A stretch of 64,000 bases of DNA. Source: Romanomermis culicivorax (taxonomy: Eukaryota > Nematoda > Enoplea > Mermithida > Mermithidae). Below the pieces are notes generated by a model. That model made no database searches, was not told where the DNA came from, and saw only the letters and a program-made list of their open reading frames with translations. Position numbers and translations under genes: made by a program. Below are positions 23,401 through 31,803 of this stretch, piece by piece. Location: positions 62,001 through 126,000 of the forward strand of contig CAWUHX010000252.1 in assembly GCA_963922205.1 (NCBI GenBank), in the 5' to 3' direction. Numbering within the stretch: the stretch's first letter is position 1; each line of letters begins with the position of its first letter.

Positions 23401-24006
23401 GGGAAATGATAAGAAAATTTCTTAGTCTTCGTGTCTAAAGCTGAGATATTGAGGAAAATAAATAAAATCTTAGCCGGTAGAAAAACGTAATTCATTTGGA
23501 AAGAACTTCCAAATTTTTTCGTTCTGCAATTAGATTTGTAAGCCGAAAACTTGTTTTAGTGCAATAATGGAACAGTGAACATTTTTGTAGTAAATTTCGG
23601 AAAAAACGGGACGTCGAAGCCTAAGAAATGAGTGGATCAGTGATGATAATATCATACATTAACGGTTTACTTTGTATATCTACGCTTTCAATAACTTTTA
23701 AAAATTCAGTAATCTCTACTCTTTAAAAACACCAATTGTTCAAATTATTTGTTGCGTCCGTCTGAATTATGAACGAAATGAAAAATAGTACGACGAGCCA
23801 TATTCTAATTTGTGCACTTTTTAGTTTTATGATACTTACACTTTTCCAGCGATGTATCTCGTTACTTTAACTTTCTCCATAGTGAAACCTTAAATGTTGA
23901 AAATGAAAAGATATCTGTTCTAGACACACTTTATAGATTTTTTACCCTTTTCCGTCCGAATTGGGACAGCACCGGCCGTCGACTGAATGCCAGTTCTGTG
24001 AGACAT
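8409..24006 (-). CDS. MFAP1: MFAP1, spliceosomal B-complex protein (481 aa, complete)
   Basis: Eleven exons: 24006-23946, 23888-23840, 22058-21768, 10907-10754, 9953-9897, 9833-9712, 9548-9440, 9387-9215, 8953-8854, 8797-8648 and 8588-8409. All junctions are GT-AG, phases match throughout, and the sum is 1,446 nt. MFAP1 is a nuclear pre-mRNA splicing factor that binds PRP38. The N-terminal [12 protein letters not shown] and PDYAQN, the central [14 protein letters not shown], and the C-terminal [27 protein letters not shown] and [12 protein letters not shown] are family hallmarks. Long acidic Ser/Glu/Asp segments in exons 3, 4 and 6 are typical. Length is slightly above human MFAP1. Intron 3 (21,767-10,908) is almost 10.9 kb and holds an LTR retrotransposon and several MITEs, yet the exons are undamaged. 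TTTCCAG lies 19 nt before the ATG. It is first in a same-strand string with ABHD10 and the NUDT gene. Confidence 0.96.
9954..10753. other. MFAP1 intron 4, with a GGTACC-type palindrome cluster
   Basis: This is intronic and non-coding. Around 10,490-10,535 it carries alternating GATACCG, GTACCGG and CCGGTACT units. These resemble the CCGGTACCGG cluster at 27,213-27,270, so it is probably a remnant of the same repeat. Confidence 0.45.
11150..11588 (-). mobile_element. hAT-type MITE, family M1 (perfect 8-bp duplication)
   Basis: The terminal inverted repeat is CATACATGTAA. GTTCCTAC is repeated exactly on both sides (11142-11149 and 11589-11596), which is the 8-bp target duplication of hAT elements. 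The interior has the family's internal CCATATGGCTAGCCAT palindromes and GCGCGAAGC core. It is 439 bp long with no coding capacity, and lies in MFAP1 intron 3. Confidence 0.88.
11740..12362 (-). repeat. 3' LTR (relative to coding strand)
   Basis: This 623-bp direct repeat is paired with 18,767-19,387. By eye the two differ at roughly 20 positions (about 3%) plus a 2-nt indel. Many differences are CpG versus TpG or CpA. On the plus strand it holds two exon-like blocks, 11,851-11,910 and 11,963-12,049, with AG and GT borders. Confidence 0.92.
12363..13281 (-). other. Region between exonuclease ORF and 3' LTR
   Basis: On the minus strand a reading frame at 13,257-13,015 contains the protein-like segment [19 protein letters not shown]. 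It may be a 3' exon of the exonuclease ORF, but no consensus intron joins the two convincingly, and the family was not recognised. The remainder is low in complexity, with GACGACGA-type stretches on the plus strand. A short purine tract, GGAAGAA, immediately precedes the LTR on the minus strand and may be a weak polypurine tract. Confidence 0.4.
13282..14823 (-). CDS. DEDDy-type 3'-5' exonuclease carried by the LTR element (513 aa)
   Basis: This is an uninterrupted 513-codon ORF. Residues about 70-285 form an RNase D/WRN-like exonuclease fold: Exo I GLDAEF (Asp75, Glu77), Exo [13 protein letters not shown] (Asp164), a [15 protein letters not shown] helix, and Exo III YAALD (Tyr260, Asp264). 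All four acidic residues and the Tyr of the DEDDy class are present, so activity is plausible. Residues about 330-355 are acidic Ser/Glu-rich, and the C-terminal part is Lys/Pro-rich with a PPKKPKV nuclear-localisation-like patch. Homologues trim the 3' ends of RNA or DNA. It lies 250 bp downstream of the integrase stop, between pol and the 3' LTR, where some elements carry env. It could be a captured host gene or a stable component of the element; the intact frame argues for fairly recent selection or insertion. Confidence 0.85.
   Translation of the reverse strand: MAFAKIPTMIAADRSCLCQMSPPLIKHEAIITFGQELGRLLLNGRYAVCTTMEESQLLCDFLANDPRHPGVYGLDAEFMNYHMDWVNWDKKEAGPLANLAKTKLDIALHRQRYSKGPFAVIVQVCRADSHTIVFDLLEMGIIPISLIKLLQNAPGIIGFASNCDLTTLANVDVRFADIKIRADTSQIQRFLKSNRSLDYVRDMNPELYKRLVERTADFYPTGKSLAAIVQHLFGIHLNKGFRGQGLAWAKRPLPSDALEYAALDTIAHFNIYYSLNEFYTLFDEIKTLTSRERIMTSKRAAKREPLSLAILDFPLREVKLRSIILDRLGKEPVPRNSTSESSTEDEEEGEKSEEETEISGNDLFVSLKSEERKETVFYTLKIILKEAVKCTFNLMNKKDKQTGVKNPPNLLQGKPLPMSSTELTKRTREKKSLAKSSKSPPKKPKVGTDLNPTQARSRRVIEENRSFVEIALETPNVFKPKLPPPDCHFSAFNYFRRRFVTPVANREAINLRA
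15074..16054 (-). CDS. Integrase catalytic core of the LTR element
   Basis: The frame continues directly from the ORF at 18,442-16,058 after a single in-frame TGA. The DDE catalytic residues are visible: Asp in KDILGPLP, Asp in LTDGGINF, and Glu in [13 protein letters not shown], as in Ty3/gypsy integrases. A C-terminal FPWIGFYVI resembles the GPY/F-type module. The internal ATG at 16,024 would leave out the zinc-binding half, so this is probably the second half of a broken polyprotein rather than a separate gene. Confidence 0.85.
   Translation of the reverse strand, partial: EHCLNYIICSMRKIGIKRNRAALMPILVASPFDRVAKDILGPLPMSENRNKYVIVLREYLREYATAVALPETTTEKVAEIMLQFGAPLTDGGINFLSDLKLRLCEKCATRKTNMSSYHPQTNRLVEKFNKTLATLISMNINKKQNDWDSYLPYACFACNMASQKSTKYSPISLLSGRRPNFSIDVALRFSPAYCQIDVDLGDDVQQLSSDAWQSAKENIRIAQHAQKIAYDEKEHEEELTVGERIFKYSPVVKPKYSPKSTFPWIGFYVIIEEKHSMNLLRLKENSSHPHEKIHSDVLKKKKVDETLSMTQVLIVSSEQPPEHSFA
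16055..18442 (-). pseudogene. Gag zinc-knuckle / RNase H / integrase-N polyprotein lacking RT
   Basis: This 795-codon ORF starts near a CCHC knuckle, [13 protein letters not shown], in which the first Cys is replaced by Ser38 (Cys41, His46 and Cys51 remain). A long Ser/Gly/Asn-rich section follows. Residues about 490-590 are RNase H-like ([19 protein letters not shown], then TNHSILQS where gypsy elements usually have TDH). The end is the HHCC region of integrase ([12 protein letters not shown]). The expected reverse transcriptase palm is missing. The hydrophobic stretch at about residues 392-417 lies antisense to an Arg/Lys-rich exon-like block at 17,125-17,279 and may be an artefact. TGA at 16,057-16,055 interrupts the frame, which then reads on as integrase. 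Confidence 0.75.
18747..18764 (-). promoter_or_regulatory. Candidate primer-binding site
   Basis: On the minus strand, two bases after the 5' LTR end (CCTTACA), the sequence TGGTGATTCGTGGCAGGA begins with the TGG that pairs with a tRNA CCA end. The position supports minus-strand transcription. The tRNA was not identified. Confidence 0.45.
18767..19387 (-). repeat. 5' LTR (relative to coding strand)
   Basis: This 621-bp copy is nearly identical to 11,740-12,362. The exon-like blocks of the other LTR are present at 18,878-18,937 and 18,990-19,076. They carry most of the differences between the two LTRs. Confidence 0.92.
19388..20121. repeat. Right half of the repeat interrupted by the LTR element
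   Basis: It begins TTTTCTCGACAGGCCATTTG, which matches 26,957-26,976, and continues with AT-rich sequence containing TTTTTTTGCACAAGCCAGG-type motifs of repeat family W. No gene was seen. Confidence 0.6.
20122..21139 (+). mobile_element. hAT-type MITE, family X (best full copy)
   Basis: The ends are CACCATTTTTTTCCTC and GAGGAAAAAACGGTG. Flanking octamers are TATATAGT (20114-20121) and TATGTAGT (21140-21147), one mismatch. It is 1,018 bp long with no coding capacity. It contains three GC palindromes (about 20,483, 20,601 and 20,968) and the block TGCTAACAGCCGCACCTGA used to recognise other copies. Confidence 0.8.
21231..21535. mobile_element. GC-rich MITE with GGCGCC iterations
   Basis: The terminal inverted repeats are AAGGCCCTGTCATACTT and its complement. 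The 305-bp body is packed with GCGCGGCGCCG-type units in both orientations, in strong contrast to its AT-rich surroundings. A clean target duplication was not identified. The GGCCCTG ends resemble PIF/Harbinger termini. It lies in MFAP1 intron 3, about 230 bp downstream of the exon 3 donor. Confidence 0.7.
22405..22647 (-). other. Unrecognised 80-codon ORF in MFAP1 intron 2
   Basis: The translation looks more protein-like than its surroundings (mixed composition, segments such as [18 protein letters not shown]), but no family was recognised and no flanking splice sites were defined. It may be a transposon remnant or chance. Confidence 0.2.
22920..23305 (+). mobile_element. hAT-type MITE, family M1
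   Basis: It begins CATACATAACATACATGTAA and ends TTACGTGTATG, flanked by GCTCCAAG (22912-22919) and GCTCCATG (23306-23313), one mismatch. Internal sequence matches the M1 copy at 52,280-52,690. It lies in MFAP1 intron 2. Confidence 0.8.
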
Positions 24007-24336
24007 TTCTTGTCAATTCAATTTTCTGGAAATATAAAGCCTGTAGTTAAGCCACGCTTCTTTTGGCTGCCGTTGGAAAGAAAGATCGGCTTGTTGCAGG
24101 CTTTTTTTGCACAGGCCAGACTGTAATGTGCAATTTGAGGAAAAAATTTGATGCAGAGAAATTTGTAGTTGCGCACTCTAAAATTGATAAATCCGCTTAA
24201 TTTTATCACAAAAACGATTACAAGCTAGTTTTCGCTAAAGGTTGATCTTGAGACTTCTGAAACATCAAAAAACGCACTTTTCAGCTTATCCTATTGCAAC
24301 TGTCGATGATCATCATTTTTACACCATACAGCGAAA

Positions 24337-25441
24337 CAGGGTTTTTTTGCACACATCAACCAAATTTCAGGCTGTGCAACCAAACTTTTTCTGTGGAGTT
24401 GCACAGTGCAACTTGAAGGCTGACCGCCCATTTGATTAGGTTATAGGGTTTCCTGTCCGGAAATGCATTTTTATGCGTTATAAAATAGAAAATAGTGAAA
24501 ATTTGCGGCGCTTGGCGCCGGATTTTGATTATTTGATAATTTTTCTTTATTTTTCCAGTGCACGGTTAGAAAATACCATTCTAATCAATGCTTATAGCTT
24601 CCAATTATCAACATATTATGAATAAATGTTTGATCCTGTGTTGTTTTTTGGCGAATTTAACGAAAAGCAAGATTTTTCTGGGTTATTTTCCCAAAAAAAT
24701 TTTGCGATCTTCGAAAACATTTTGACATTTGTGTGACAAGAAGGTTTTGAGTCCAAGTAGAAATTCTTGCTGGTTAAAGAATCGAAATTCTTGGTTGCTT
24801 TCCTCGAGTTTTTCAATTGTAGTCTGCCTGACTGAAAATTCATTGAATTTACTGGAAAATTAAACTCTCTGTCTTGTAAATAAAAGTTGAAAAGAATATC
24901 AAAATCCAGGCCCGTATTTAGAGGGGGAAGGGGGAATTCCCTCTCCCTAAATTCCCTCTCCCTAAATTCCTAAATTTTTTTAGAATAAATTTTCAGTAAT
25001 ATCATTGTACTTACACATCACAATTCCCAAATTAAATTATTATATTTAGGTACTTTTCGTCAAACATAGAATTTAACCACTAATCCAAGCACACATAAAC
25101 TAAACTGAAAATAAGTAGCCTTTACTGCAAAAATAATTTTCTTTTTATTCAGTAAATTCTAAAATTTTTTTGTATAATTCCCCCTTCTTTAAAATTCCTG
25201 GATCCGGGTCACCGAACAAGTTACTCATACCAACCGTTTCATTTTCCTATCAAAATTGGGTTTCAAAAGCCTAAAACTGACGTCATTCGAATGAAATACA
25301 GGAAAACTAGCTTTTGGTGGTTTTTCTGATTAAATTAAGTCAATTAATTAATTTTAGAGTGAGCAACCAAAAATCTATCTATGCAACCAAAGTTTTTCCC
25401 AAAGTTGCACATTAAGAGCTAGCCTGTGCAAAAAAACCCTG
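24337..25441 (+). mobile_element. hAT-type MITE, family W
   Basis: The inverted ends are CAGGGTTTTTTTGCACA and TGTGCAAAAAAACCCTG, flanked by CAGCGAAA (24329-24336) and CAACGAAA (25442-25449), one mismatch. The interior includes the GC palindrome CGGCGCTTGGCGCCGG at about 24,505. A nested inverted pair at about 24,910-25,210 (AGGCCCGTATTTAGAGGGGG and a related end) suggests another insertion within it. Confidence 0.72.
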
Positions 25442-25449
25442 CAACGAAA

Positions 25450-26212
25450 GAGGTCAAAGACTTTTTGTCCATTTTCGCAGAATTGTTTTTCGCTCAAAAA
25501 TGTCTACATTTATTTGTCTATTTGTTTTTTTAAGCGTGCTATGATCATTCTACTTAGGCTGAAAACGAAAATTTTAGTATGACTAGAGTAACTTGTCCGG
25601 CGCGCAGCGCACAATATTTTTCTGAATTTCTATATTCAAGAATGCTGGAAAATGAATCTTTCCAGCATTTATTTCCCAGTCGGAAGCTTTAATTTTCTAG
25701 CGAATTCAATGAATTTTCAGTCGGGCAAACTAAAATTCAAAAACTAGGCAAGCGACTAAGAATTTGGATCCTTCCATCGGCATAAATTTCTAGCATTGTC
25801 TTACACTCAAAATGTTTTAATCACATAAAAGTCAAAATTTTTATAAAGATTGCGAAAAGATTTTGGGAAAATGACCGAGAAAAATGTTAGTTTTCATTAA
25901 ATTCGTCAAAAAGAATACAGGATCAAACATTTATCCATAATATGTTGATAATTAGAACCTACAAGCATTAGCTAGAATGGCATTTTCTAACCGCGCACTA
26001 GAATAATATAAAGAAGTATAAATGAATTGAAATGCGGCGCGAAGCGCCAGAAAATTTTTACTTTTTGCATTTTAGAACGCACCAAAATGCCTCTTCGGAC
26101 AGAAAACCCTTTAACCAGGTCAAAAGAGCAGTCAGGCTCGAAGTTGGACTGTGCAACTAGGCAAAAAAAATTGGTTAAATAGCCCGAAATTGGGCTGCTG
26201 TGCAAAAAAACC
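25450..26212 (-). repeat. Inverted partial copy of family W
   Basis: Segments of 24,600-24,880 recur inverted at about 25,640-25,950 (for example the GATCAAACATTTAT region). The stretch ends in GCAAAAAAACCCTG. Together with the copy at 24,337 it forms a large inverted repeat. It contains palindromes near 25,599 and 26,036. Confidence 0.55.
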
Positions 26213-26516
26213 CTGCCTGTAAGAGGTCCGACTAGTTTTGGGGGGAGGGTAAACCCAAAATTTTCGGGTGGGGTTCCAAGATTTCCAAAATTTTGGGGAG
26301 GGGGATCGAAAATCTCCTGGGAAAGTCGAAAAAATTTCGAAATTTTTCTCAAAAAAAGGCCAAAAAAAGTCACATTTTTTCTCATTTTTTCCGAGTTTGG
26401 GGGGATTGGGTACAGGGTTGACCAACTTGGGGGTGGGGGTTCCGACATTTGGGTATAGGGTTCGAGTTGGGGGTGGGCCCCCTCCCCCCAACCTTCACTC
26501 CACCAATTACACGTAT
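26213..26516. mobile_element. Degenerate M1-type MITE
   Basis: It ends CAATTACACGTATG, as M1 does. It contains the GGGGAGGGG and AAATTTTGGGG blocks seen in the copy at 31,257-31,470. The left end CTGCCTGTAAGAGGTCCGAC is diverged and no target duplication is clear. Confidence 0.5.
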
Positions 26517-27836
26517 GCTAACGAACTCACTATTGAATTGAAGTTTAGAATAAATGTTAAATTTATTGCACTCTGCAGTCAAATTTCGGGCTGTACAGCA
26601 GTGTTTTTTTGTGCACAGAAATTTGTGCTAATTGGCACAAAGTGCCAAAAATATTTCCGCCAATGGCACAAAAAATTTTTGCACTGTAAAAACATATACT
26701 GAAAACCTTTTAAAATTTTTTGTTAAAAATTTGATAAAATAATTACTAAAGATACTTTGACCGCAATAATTGGCATAAAAATCATGTCTACCCTATTTCA
26801 TCTAACGGCAGTGTCTATAGACCGGATCAAGTCAATATTTTTTTTAGCTATTAACAGAGCCACTTTGTGTGTTTTGGCTAGATAGACTCGAATCGATTCA
26901 GCCATTTTGCGGCTTTCGGCTAGATGGACTCGAGTCCATCTCAGGGTTTTTTTGTTTTTTCTCGACAGGCCATTTGGCTCCTAAGGTCAAAATTTGGCTT
27001 AATTTTATAAGTCGGTTCCCGGCCTTCAGCCTAATTATTGTATATGAGTTGTTTGTTAATTTTGAGCATGGATTTCTCTGACTAGTGAGTGGACATTTAT
27101 TTTTCCTTTAAAATTTTCCTTAGGCTTAGGCTTAAGATACAGCCCGAAGGGCGCAGCGCTGTCGAGGCTCTTCCAAATGAAGTTGCTAGTTAAAATAGTA
27201 TCAAGTAGTGATGTTCCGGTACCGCTTTTCCAGCCGGTACCGGTAACACGGTACCGGTGCCGGTACTTTTCTATAACATGTAATAAAGAGTAAATAAACA
27301 TGTACTTTTATTCTTAAAATAGTACACTACACCTATACATTATTTAAAAACGAATCTGTATATTATATTTTACATCGAAACTCAAAAAGCCATTATAGAT
27401 TGAGTTTATATCAAAAACTTTTTGATAAGTACATAATAAATTCAAATTATTCGAAAGATTCAAAAGATGATTAGTTTAACAATTTTGCATACGTAAACAA
27501 AATAAAAAAAAATTTGCATACGTAAACAACAAAATAAAAAAAGTTTGCATACGTAAACAACACGAATAAAATATTATTTTAATTATTAAAAAATACTGTA
27601 CTTCTTGGTTTTAAAAAATAACGTTTTTAAATTTTAAAAGTTGTACTTTTATTTTTAAAATCAGCTTGCAATCATGTTTTTTTGTACTCGACCCGGAACA
27701 AACGATCAGAAAATTTATCGATTTGTGCAGTTTTTTGTGCCAAAACATAGTTTTTGGCACAAAAAAATGGAATAGCACAAAAAATTTTGAGCGTTTATGC
27801 CAATTAACACAAAATTTTTGGCTGGTCAAACATTCA
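26517..27836. repeat. Mixed AT-rich repeats, including the unoccupied LTR site
   Basis: Positions 26,941-26,980 read CAGGGTTTTTTTGTTTTTT then CTCGACAGGCCATTTGG. This is the same junction that the LTR element interrupts at 11,739/19,388. Fragments of family Z (GCACAAA and GGCACAAA motifs) lie at 26,600-26,690 and 27,720-27,830, and a CCGGTACCGG palindrome cluster at 27,213-27,270. GCATACGTAAACAA is repeated three times at about 27,487-27,560. No gene was seen. Confidence 0.55.
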
Positions 27837-28655
27837 GGGGTATAATAATCATTTTTTTCTATCAGGCGCGGCCGTTAGCATATCTACTTTTACTTACTAA
27901 CAAGTTAGCTCATGTCATCTTCTAATCGCTAACAGTCAGTATTTCGCTGAAAAAAACAATTTTTCGTCAATTCTCTCAATTTTTTCTCTCGATGCTTGGA
28001 ATTTTTCGAACGTTTTAACATGAACTTTTGGGTTTATTGAAAATGAAAATTGAAGACATCATTATAGACTGTGATTTTAGAACTTCTATTTACGAATTCA
28101 CGAATATCCGTTGGAGAGATTTATTTTCCAGCGTTATAGAAAATAAAAACTGAAAAATTTTTCCCGCGCTCTGCGCCGGAATGGGGACAAATTATACTTC
28201 ATCAGTCGGATTTTAATTTATTTCGTTTTTTTAAATTGTGAAGGTTCAATTTCCAGCATTTTAAAAAGTGAAAATCCAAAAATTTTTCGGCGCTCGCGCC
28301 GGGACAAAAATTAAATTAAATTGGATAATCTTAATTGGAACCTGAGAAATATTAATAAAGGATAAATTCATGACAACTCTGTGGTTGAAATGCTTTCTCT
28401 GCTCTTGTAGAACACCAACATATTCTTCATCAGCTCATTTTGACTAACATAACCAGAATTTTCTCAATTTTTTCCTAATTTTTGCAGGTTTCTGAATCCA
28501 AAGACATCAAAATGCTTGGGTAATTGGGTATGCTCCTAAAATGCATAAAGAAGCATCCGTATAAACGTTTTTAAAAATGTGGAAAATTTTTGGAGAATGA
28601 AGAAAAAAATTTTGGGTCCGGTTCTCATGTGGAAAAAATCTTCGAGGAAAAAACG
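27837..28655 (-). repeat. Truncated family X copy
   Basis: This inverted copy of 20,122-21,139 begins at the internal GTATAATAATCA point, so it lacks the terminal ~170 bp, and ends with GAGGAAAAAACGGTG. It carries palindromes at about 28,166 and 28,290. It serves as an unoccupied reference for the nested copy at 57,477. Confidence 0.7.
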
Positions 28656-31256
28656 GTGGTTCAGATTTAAAACTGAAATTCTCACATTTTGTATTTGATT
28701 GATTCGAATAGAAAAATCGATATCGTTGATACAATGTTTCGACCGAAAATTTACTCAATTTTCCACTTTATATCCTCTAGTCTTTACATTTATAAATATT
28801 CGTTCGTAGTCGAAAATTGAATCAATTTGAACTTCGTGAACAATTCTAGAGCAGAGTTGGTAAGGCTTTGGTTTAAAAAAAACAAAAAATTGGGAAATCT
28901 CTGGTTTTTTGGTTTTTTTACAAAATCACTCAGAAACTGTTTTTTTCACATTAGTCGATTGTCTAGGCATGTATTGGTGTCTATCTAAATCAATAAAACA
29001 ATTTATTTCTTTGAACTGACTTCACTACAAAGTAGAAAAAATCGTATTTTTAAGATAAATTTCACACACAAAAGATGTATATAAATCAATTGAAATTTTA
29101 TGTATCCATCATGCAAGCACACATTTATTACATGAGCCAAAGTTGCTGTAGTTTGCTCACATTAAAATTGGATGTTAAATCTTTTGTAGTGTATTTCGAC
29201 CATACGGGATGACATCCATATCATCATCGAAATTTTATAAAATATGATTGACTTTAATATTCTGAATTTACTGTAACAGTAAAGTTTTTAAATTTCTCTG
29301 CTAGAAATTCCAAAACATAAATGAGACAACAATAATAAAATTGTATACAGATCAGTTAAGCTTGATTGAACACCATATGTTTAGTATTTTCAATGACTGC
29401 ATACTGCAGGTTAACGGAGAGGAGAGCTTCTGAGTGGCTCATTTTCATGTGACTTGGCGTGGCTACTAAGTAGAAAAAAATCGTACACAAAATATGTATA
29501 AATCAATCGATAGCTCGCAGACAGGTTTGAAAAGCAAAAATTTGGAAACATCTGAAATGTCTATAGATGTGTTACTTTTAACTGCAGTTTGTGTGTAATA
29601 ATCTATCAATTTAAAACCCTCTCATCAAAAACCGTATACATATGTATATATGTAATGCATTGATACGATTTAGTGGTTGATTTCTATGAGTTTTGATTAC
29701 GTATATACATTACGTATTGTATATTTCCCTTTATTTATCATTTTTCTTCTTTCTTTTTGAATTTCCCCTTTACATATCCCATGCTCTGTTCCATTCTGAC
29801 TTCTCTTATGTTCTTTACTCATCGTTCTTTTCTTATGTGCCCGCTATTACTGTATTTCTATTGCTATAAAAGGCACTTCCTATAGCACGAAGTAATGACA
29901 CTTCTGGTAAGATTAACACTTCTAGCTGCCATTTTGAGGCTCCCAAGTTAGTCTAATATCAAAGAGGGAGCTTCCAGCAATTTTTTTCATACATATTTTG
30001 ATGTGCCAAACGTTCTAAGGAATTAAACCAGAAAAGAACAATAAAAAACCATAGAAAAACCAAAAATCCACTAAAAACCAAAAAGTCGAAAATTCAAAAG
30101 TTTGGTTTTCGCCAACGTGGTTAGCCGAAAAATAGGTTGGGCACGATTTCTACAGAAAATTAAAGCGTTAAACGTAGCTTTAATTAGGCTAGGCGGGCCT
30201 TATTTTTATCAAATTTCTGGCCGAAAACCTTTCTGCAGCTTTCAGTATATGTTTCTAGTAAAAAAAAAATTTTGTGCCGGTGGCACAAATTTTTTTTGGC
30301 ATTTTGGGCCAATTGGCACAAATGTTCGTGCACAAAAAGGAAACGCGGGCTATGATGGAGTGAGAGGTATTACTGCAGCTGGTGCACACCAGTGTTTTTT
30401 TGCTCAAAACTTTTGACCCCATTTGAGGAAAATCCCCAAAAAAATTTTCCTTTTGAGGAAAAATCAATTTTTTTAGTTTACTTGCTTAAAAATCGCTCAA
30501 AATCATTTGTGATGTGATTTTTGAACGTTTCTCATTAACTTGCATCTTATTCCGCCAATAAACCGACATGTTTTTGCAAAAAGACTCGAGCTATGACCTG
30601 TTTGTAGATGAATATTTAAGTGAGTTTACATGAGTAAGAGAATAATTCAACAGCATAACCTTTATATCTTATATTTCTTTGACGACATAAAACAACCTAA
30701 TTTCGACATAACAAGTAAATCAAACAGTAAACCGTGATAAAAAGATAACAATGAAAAATAGAATTTTAAAACTGATTCTGAATAGCTGACAATCTGACAT
30801 AAAGGTATGAACTGAACCACAGAGCGTTTTTTCTGTAACAGCCAGGTTCCAATGTGCAACTTGGGGAAAAATTTTGGTTGCACAGATAAATTTTTGGTTG
30901 TTCACTCTAAAATCAATAAATTAGCTTAATATTATCGGAAAAATATAAAAAACTGGTTTCTTCTATTTCATTCGATTCGCGTCGGTTTAAAAATTTTGAA
31001 ACCAAATTTTTGAGTTTTAAAGAGAAAATGGAAACATTGGTATGAATAACTTGTTCGGCGCCCAATGCCAAAAATTTTCCCGGAATATTGATATTCTAGA
31101 ACGCTGGATTCTTTATAGCTTTTATTTCGCGGACAGAAGGTTTAATTTTTCAGTGAATTCATATTCAAAGAATTTTCAGTCGGGTAGACTACAATCCAAA
31201 ACCTAGAGAAGCAACCAAGAATTTTGATTCTTCAACCAGCAAGAATTCCCACTTGG
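28656..31256. other. Gene-free AT-rich DNA with repeat fragments
   Basis: No gene was recognised. TTTGGTTTTTTG-rich sequence near 28,870-28,925 and AAAACCAAAAA-rich sequence near 30,040-30,100 face each other and may be the ends of a decayed element. Fragments of family Z (30,260-30,340), X/Y ends (30,390-30,470) and W (30,840-31,100) follow. Confidence 0.4.
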
Positions 31257-31470
31257 CATACCTGTAAGACCTCCGACCAGTTGAGGGGGGGGTAAATCCG
31301 AAATTTTGGGGGGGCGTAGAAAAAAGCCGAAATTTTTCCCAAAAAAGGCCAAAAAACATACACTTTTTTGCAAATTTTTTTAATATTTTCCAAACTGGGG
31401 GGGGGGTTGGATGATTTTGGGTACAGGGTTGGCCAAGTTGGGGAGGTCCCCCCCCCCAAGTACAGGTATG
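31257..31470. mobile_element. Short M1-type MITE
   Basis: The inverted ends are CATACCTGTAAG and CAAGTACAGGTATG around 214 bp of G-run and C-run sequence like that of 26,213-26,516. The flanking octamers match at only five of eight positions. Confidence 0.5.
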
Positions 31471-31803
31471 CGCATTGGTGGAATAATGAAGAAAAAGTAT
31501 TAAATAATTAAAATTCGGCGCGAAGCGCCGGGAAATTTCTACAATTTTCGGTTTTATAACGGATAAAATGCATCTCCAGACAGGAAACCACTAAAAAATT
31601 TTTCCTCAAAGTGGTGCCTAAGCACAAAAAAATTTTCCTCAATTTCAAAAAAAGTTCCTCAAATCAAAAAGCGTCGATAGAGGAAAAAACTGTGGTGCAC
31701 AACACACTACTATGATAAGTGTATATACAGTATACTTGTCGAATCATCGATGGCTGTAGCACAAAAATTAACTTGCTCATTGTATCTGAAAATAGCTAAA
31801 AGG

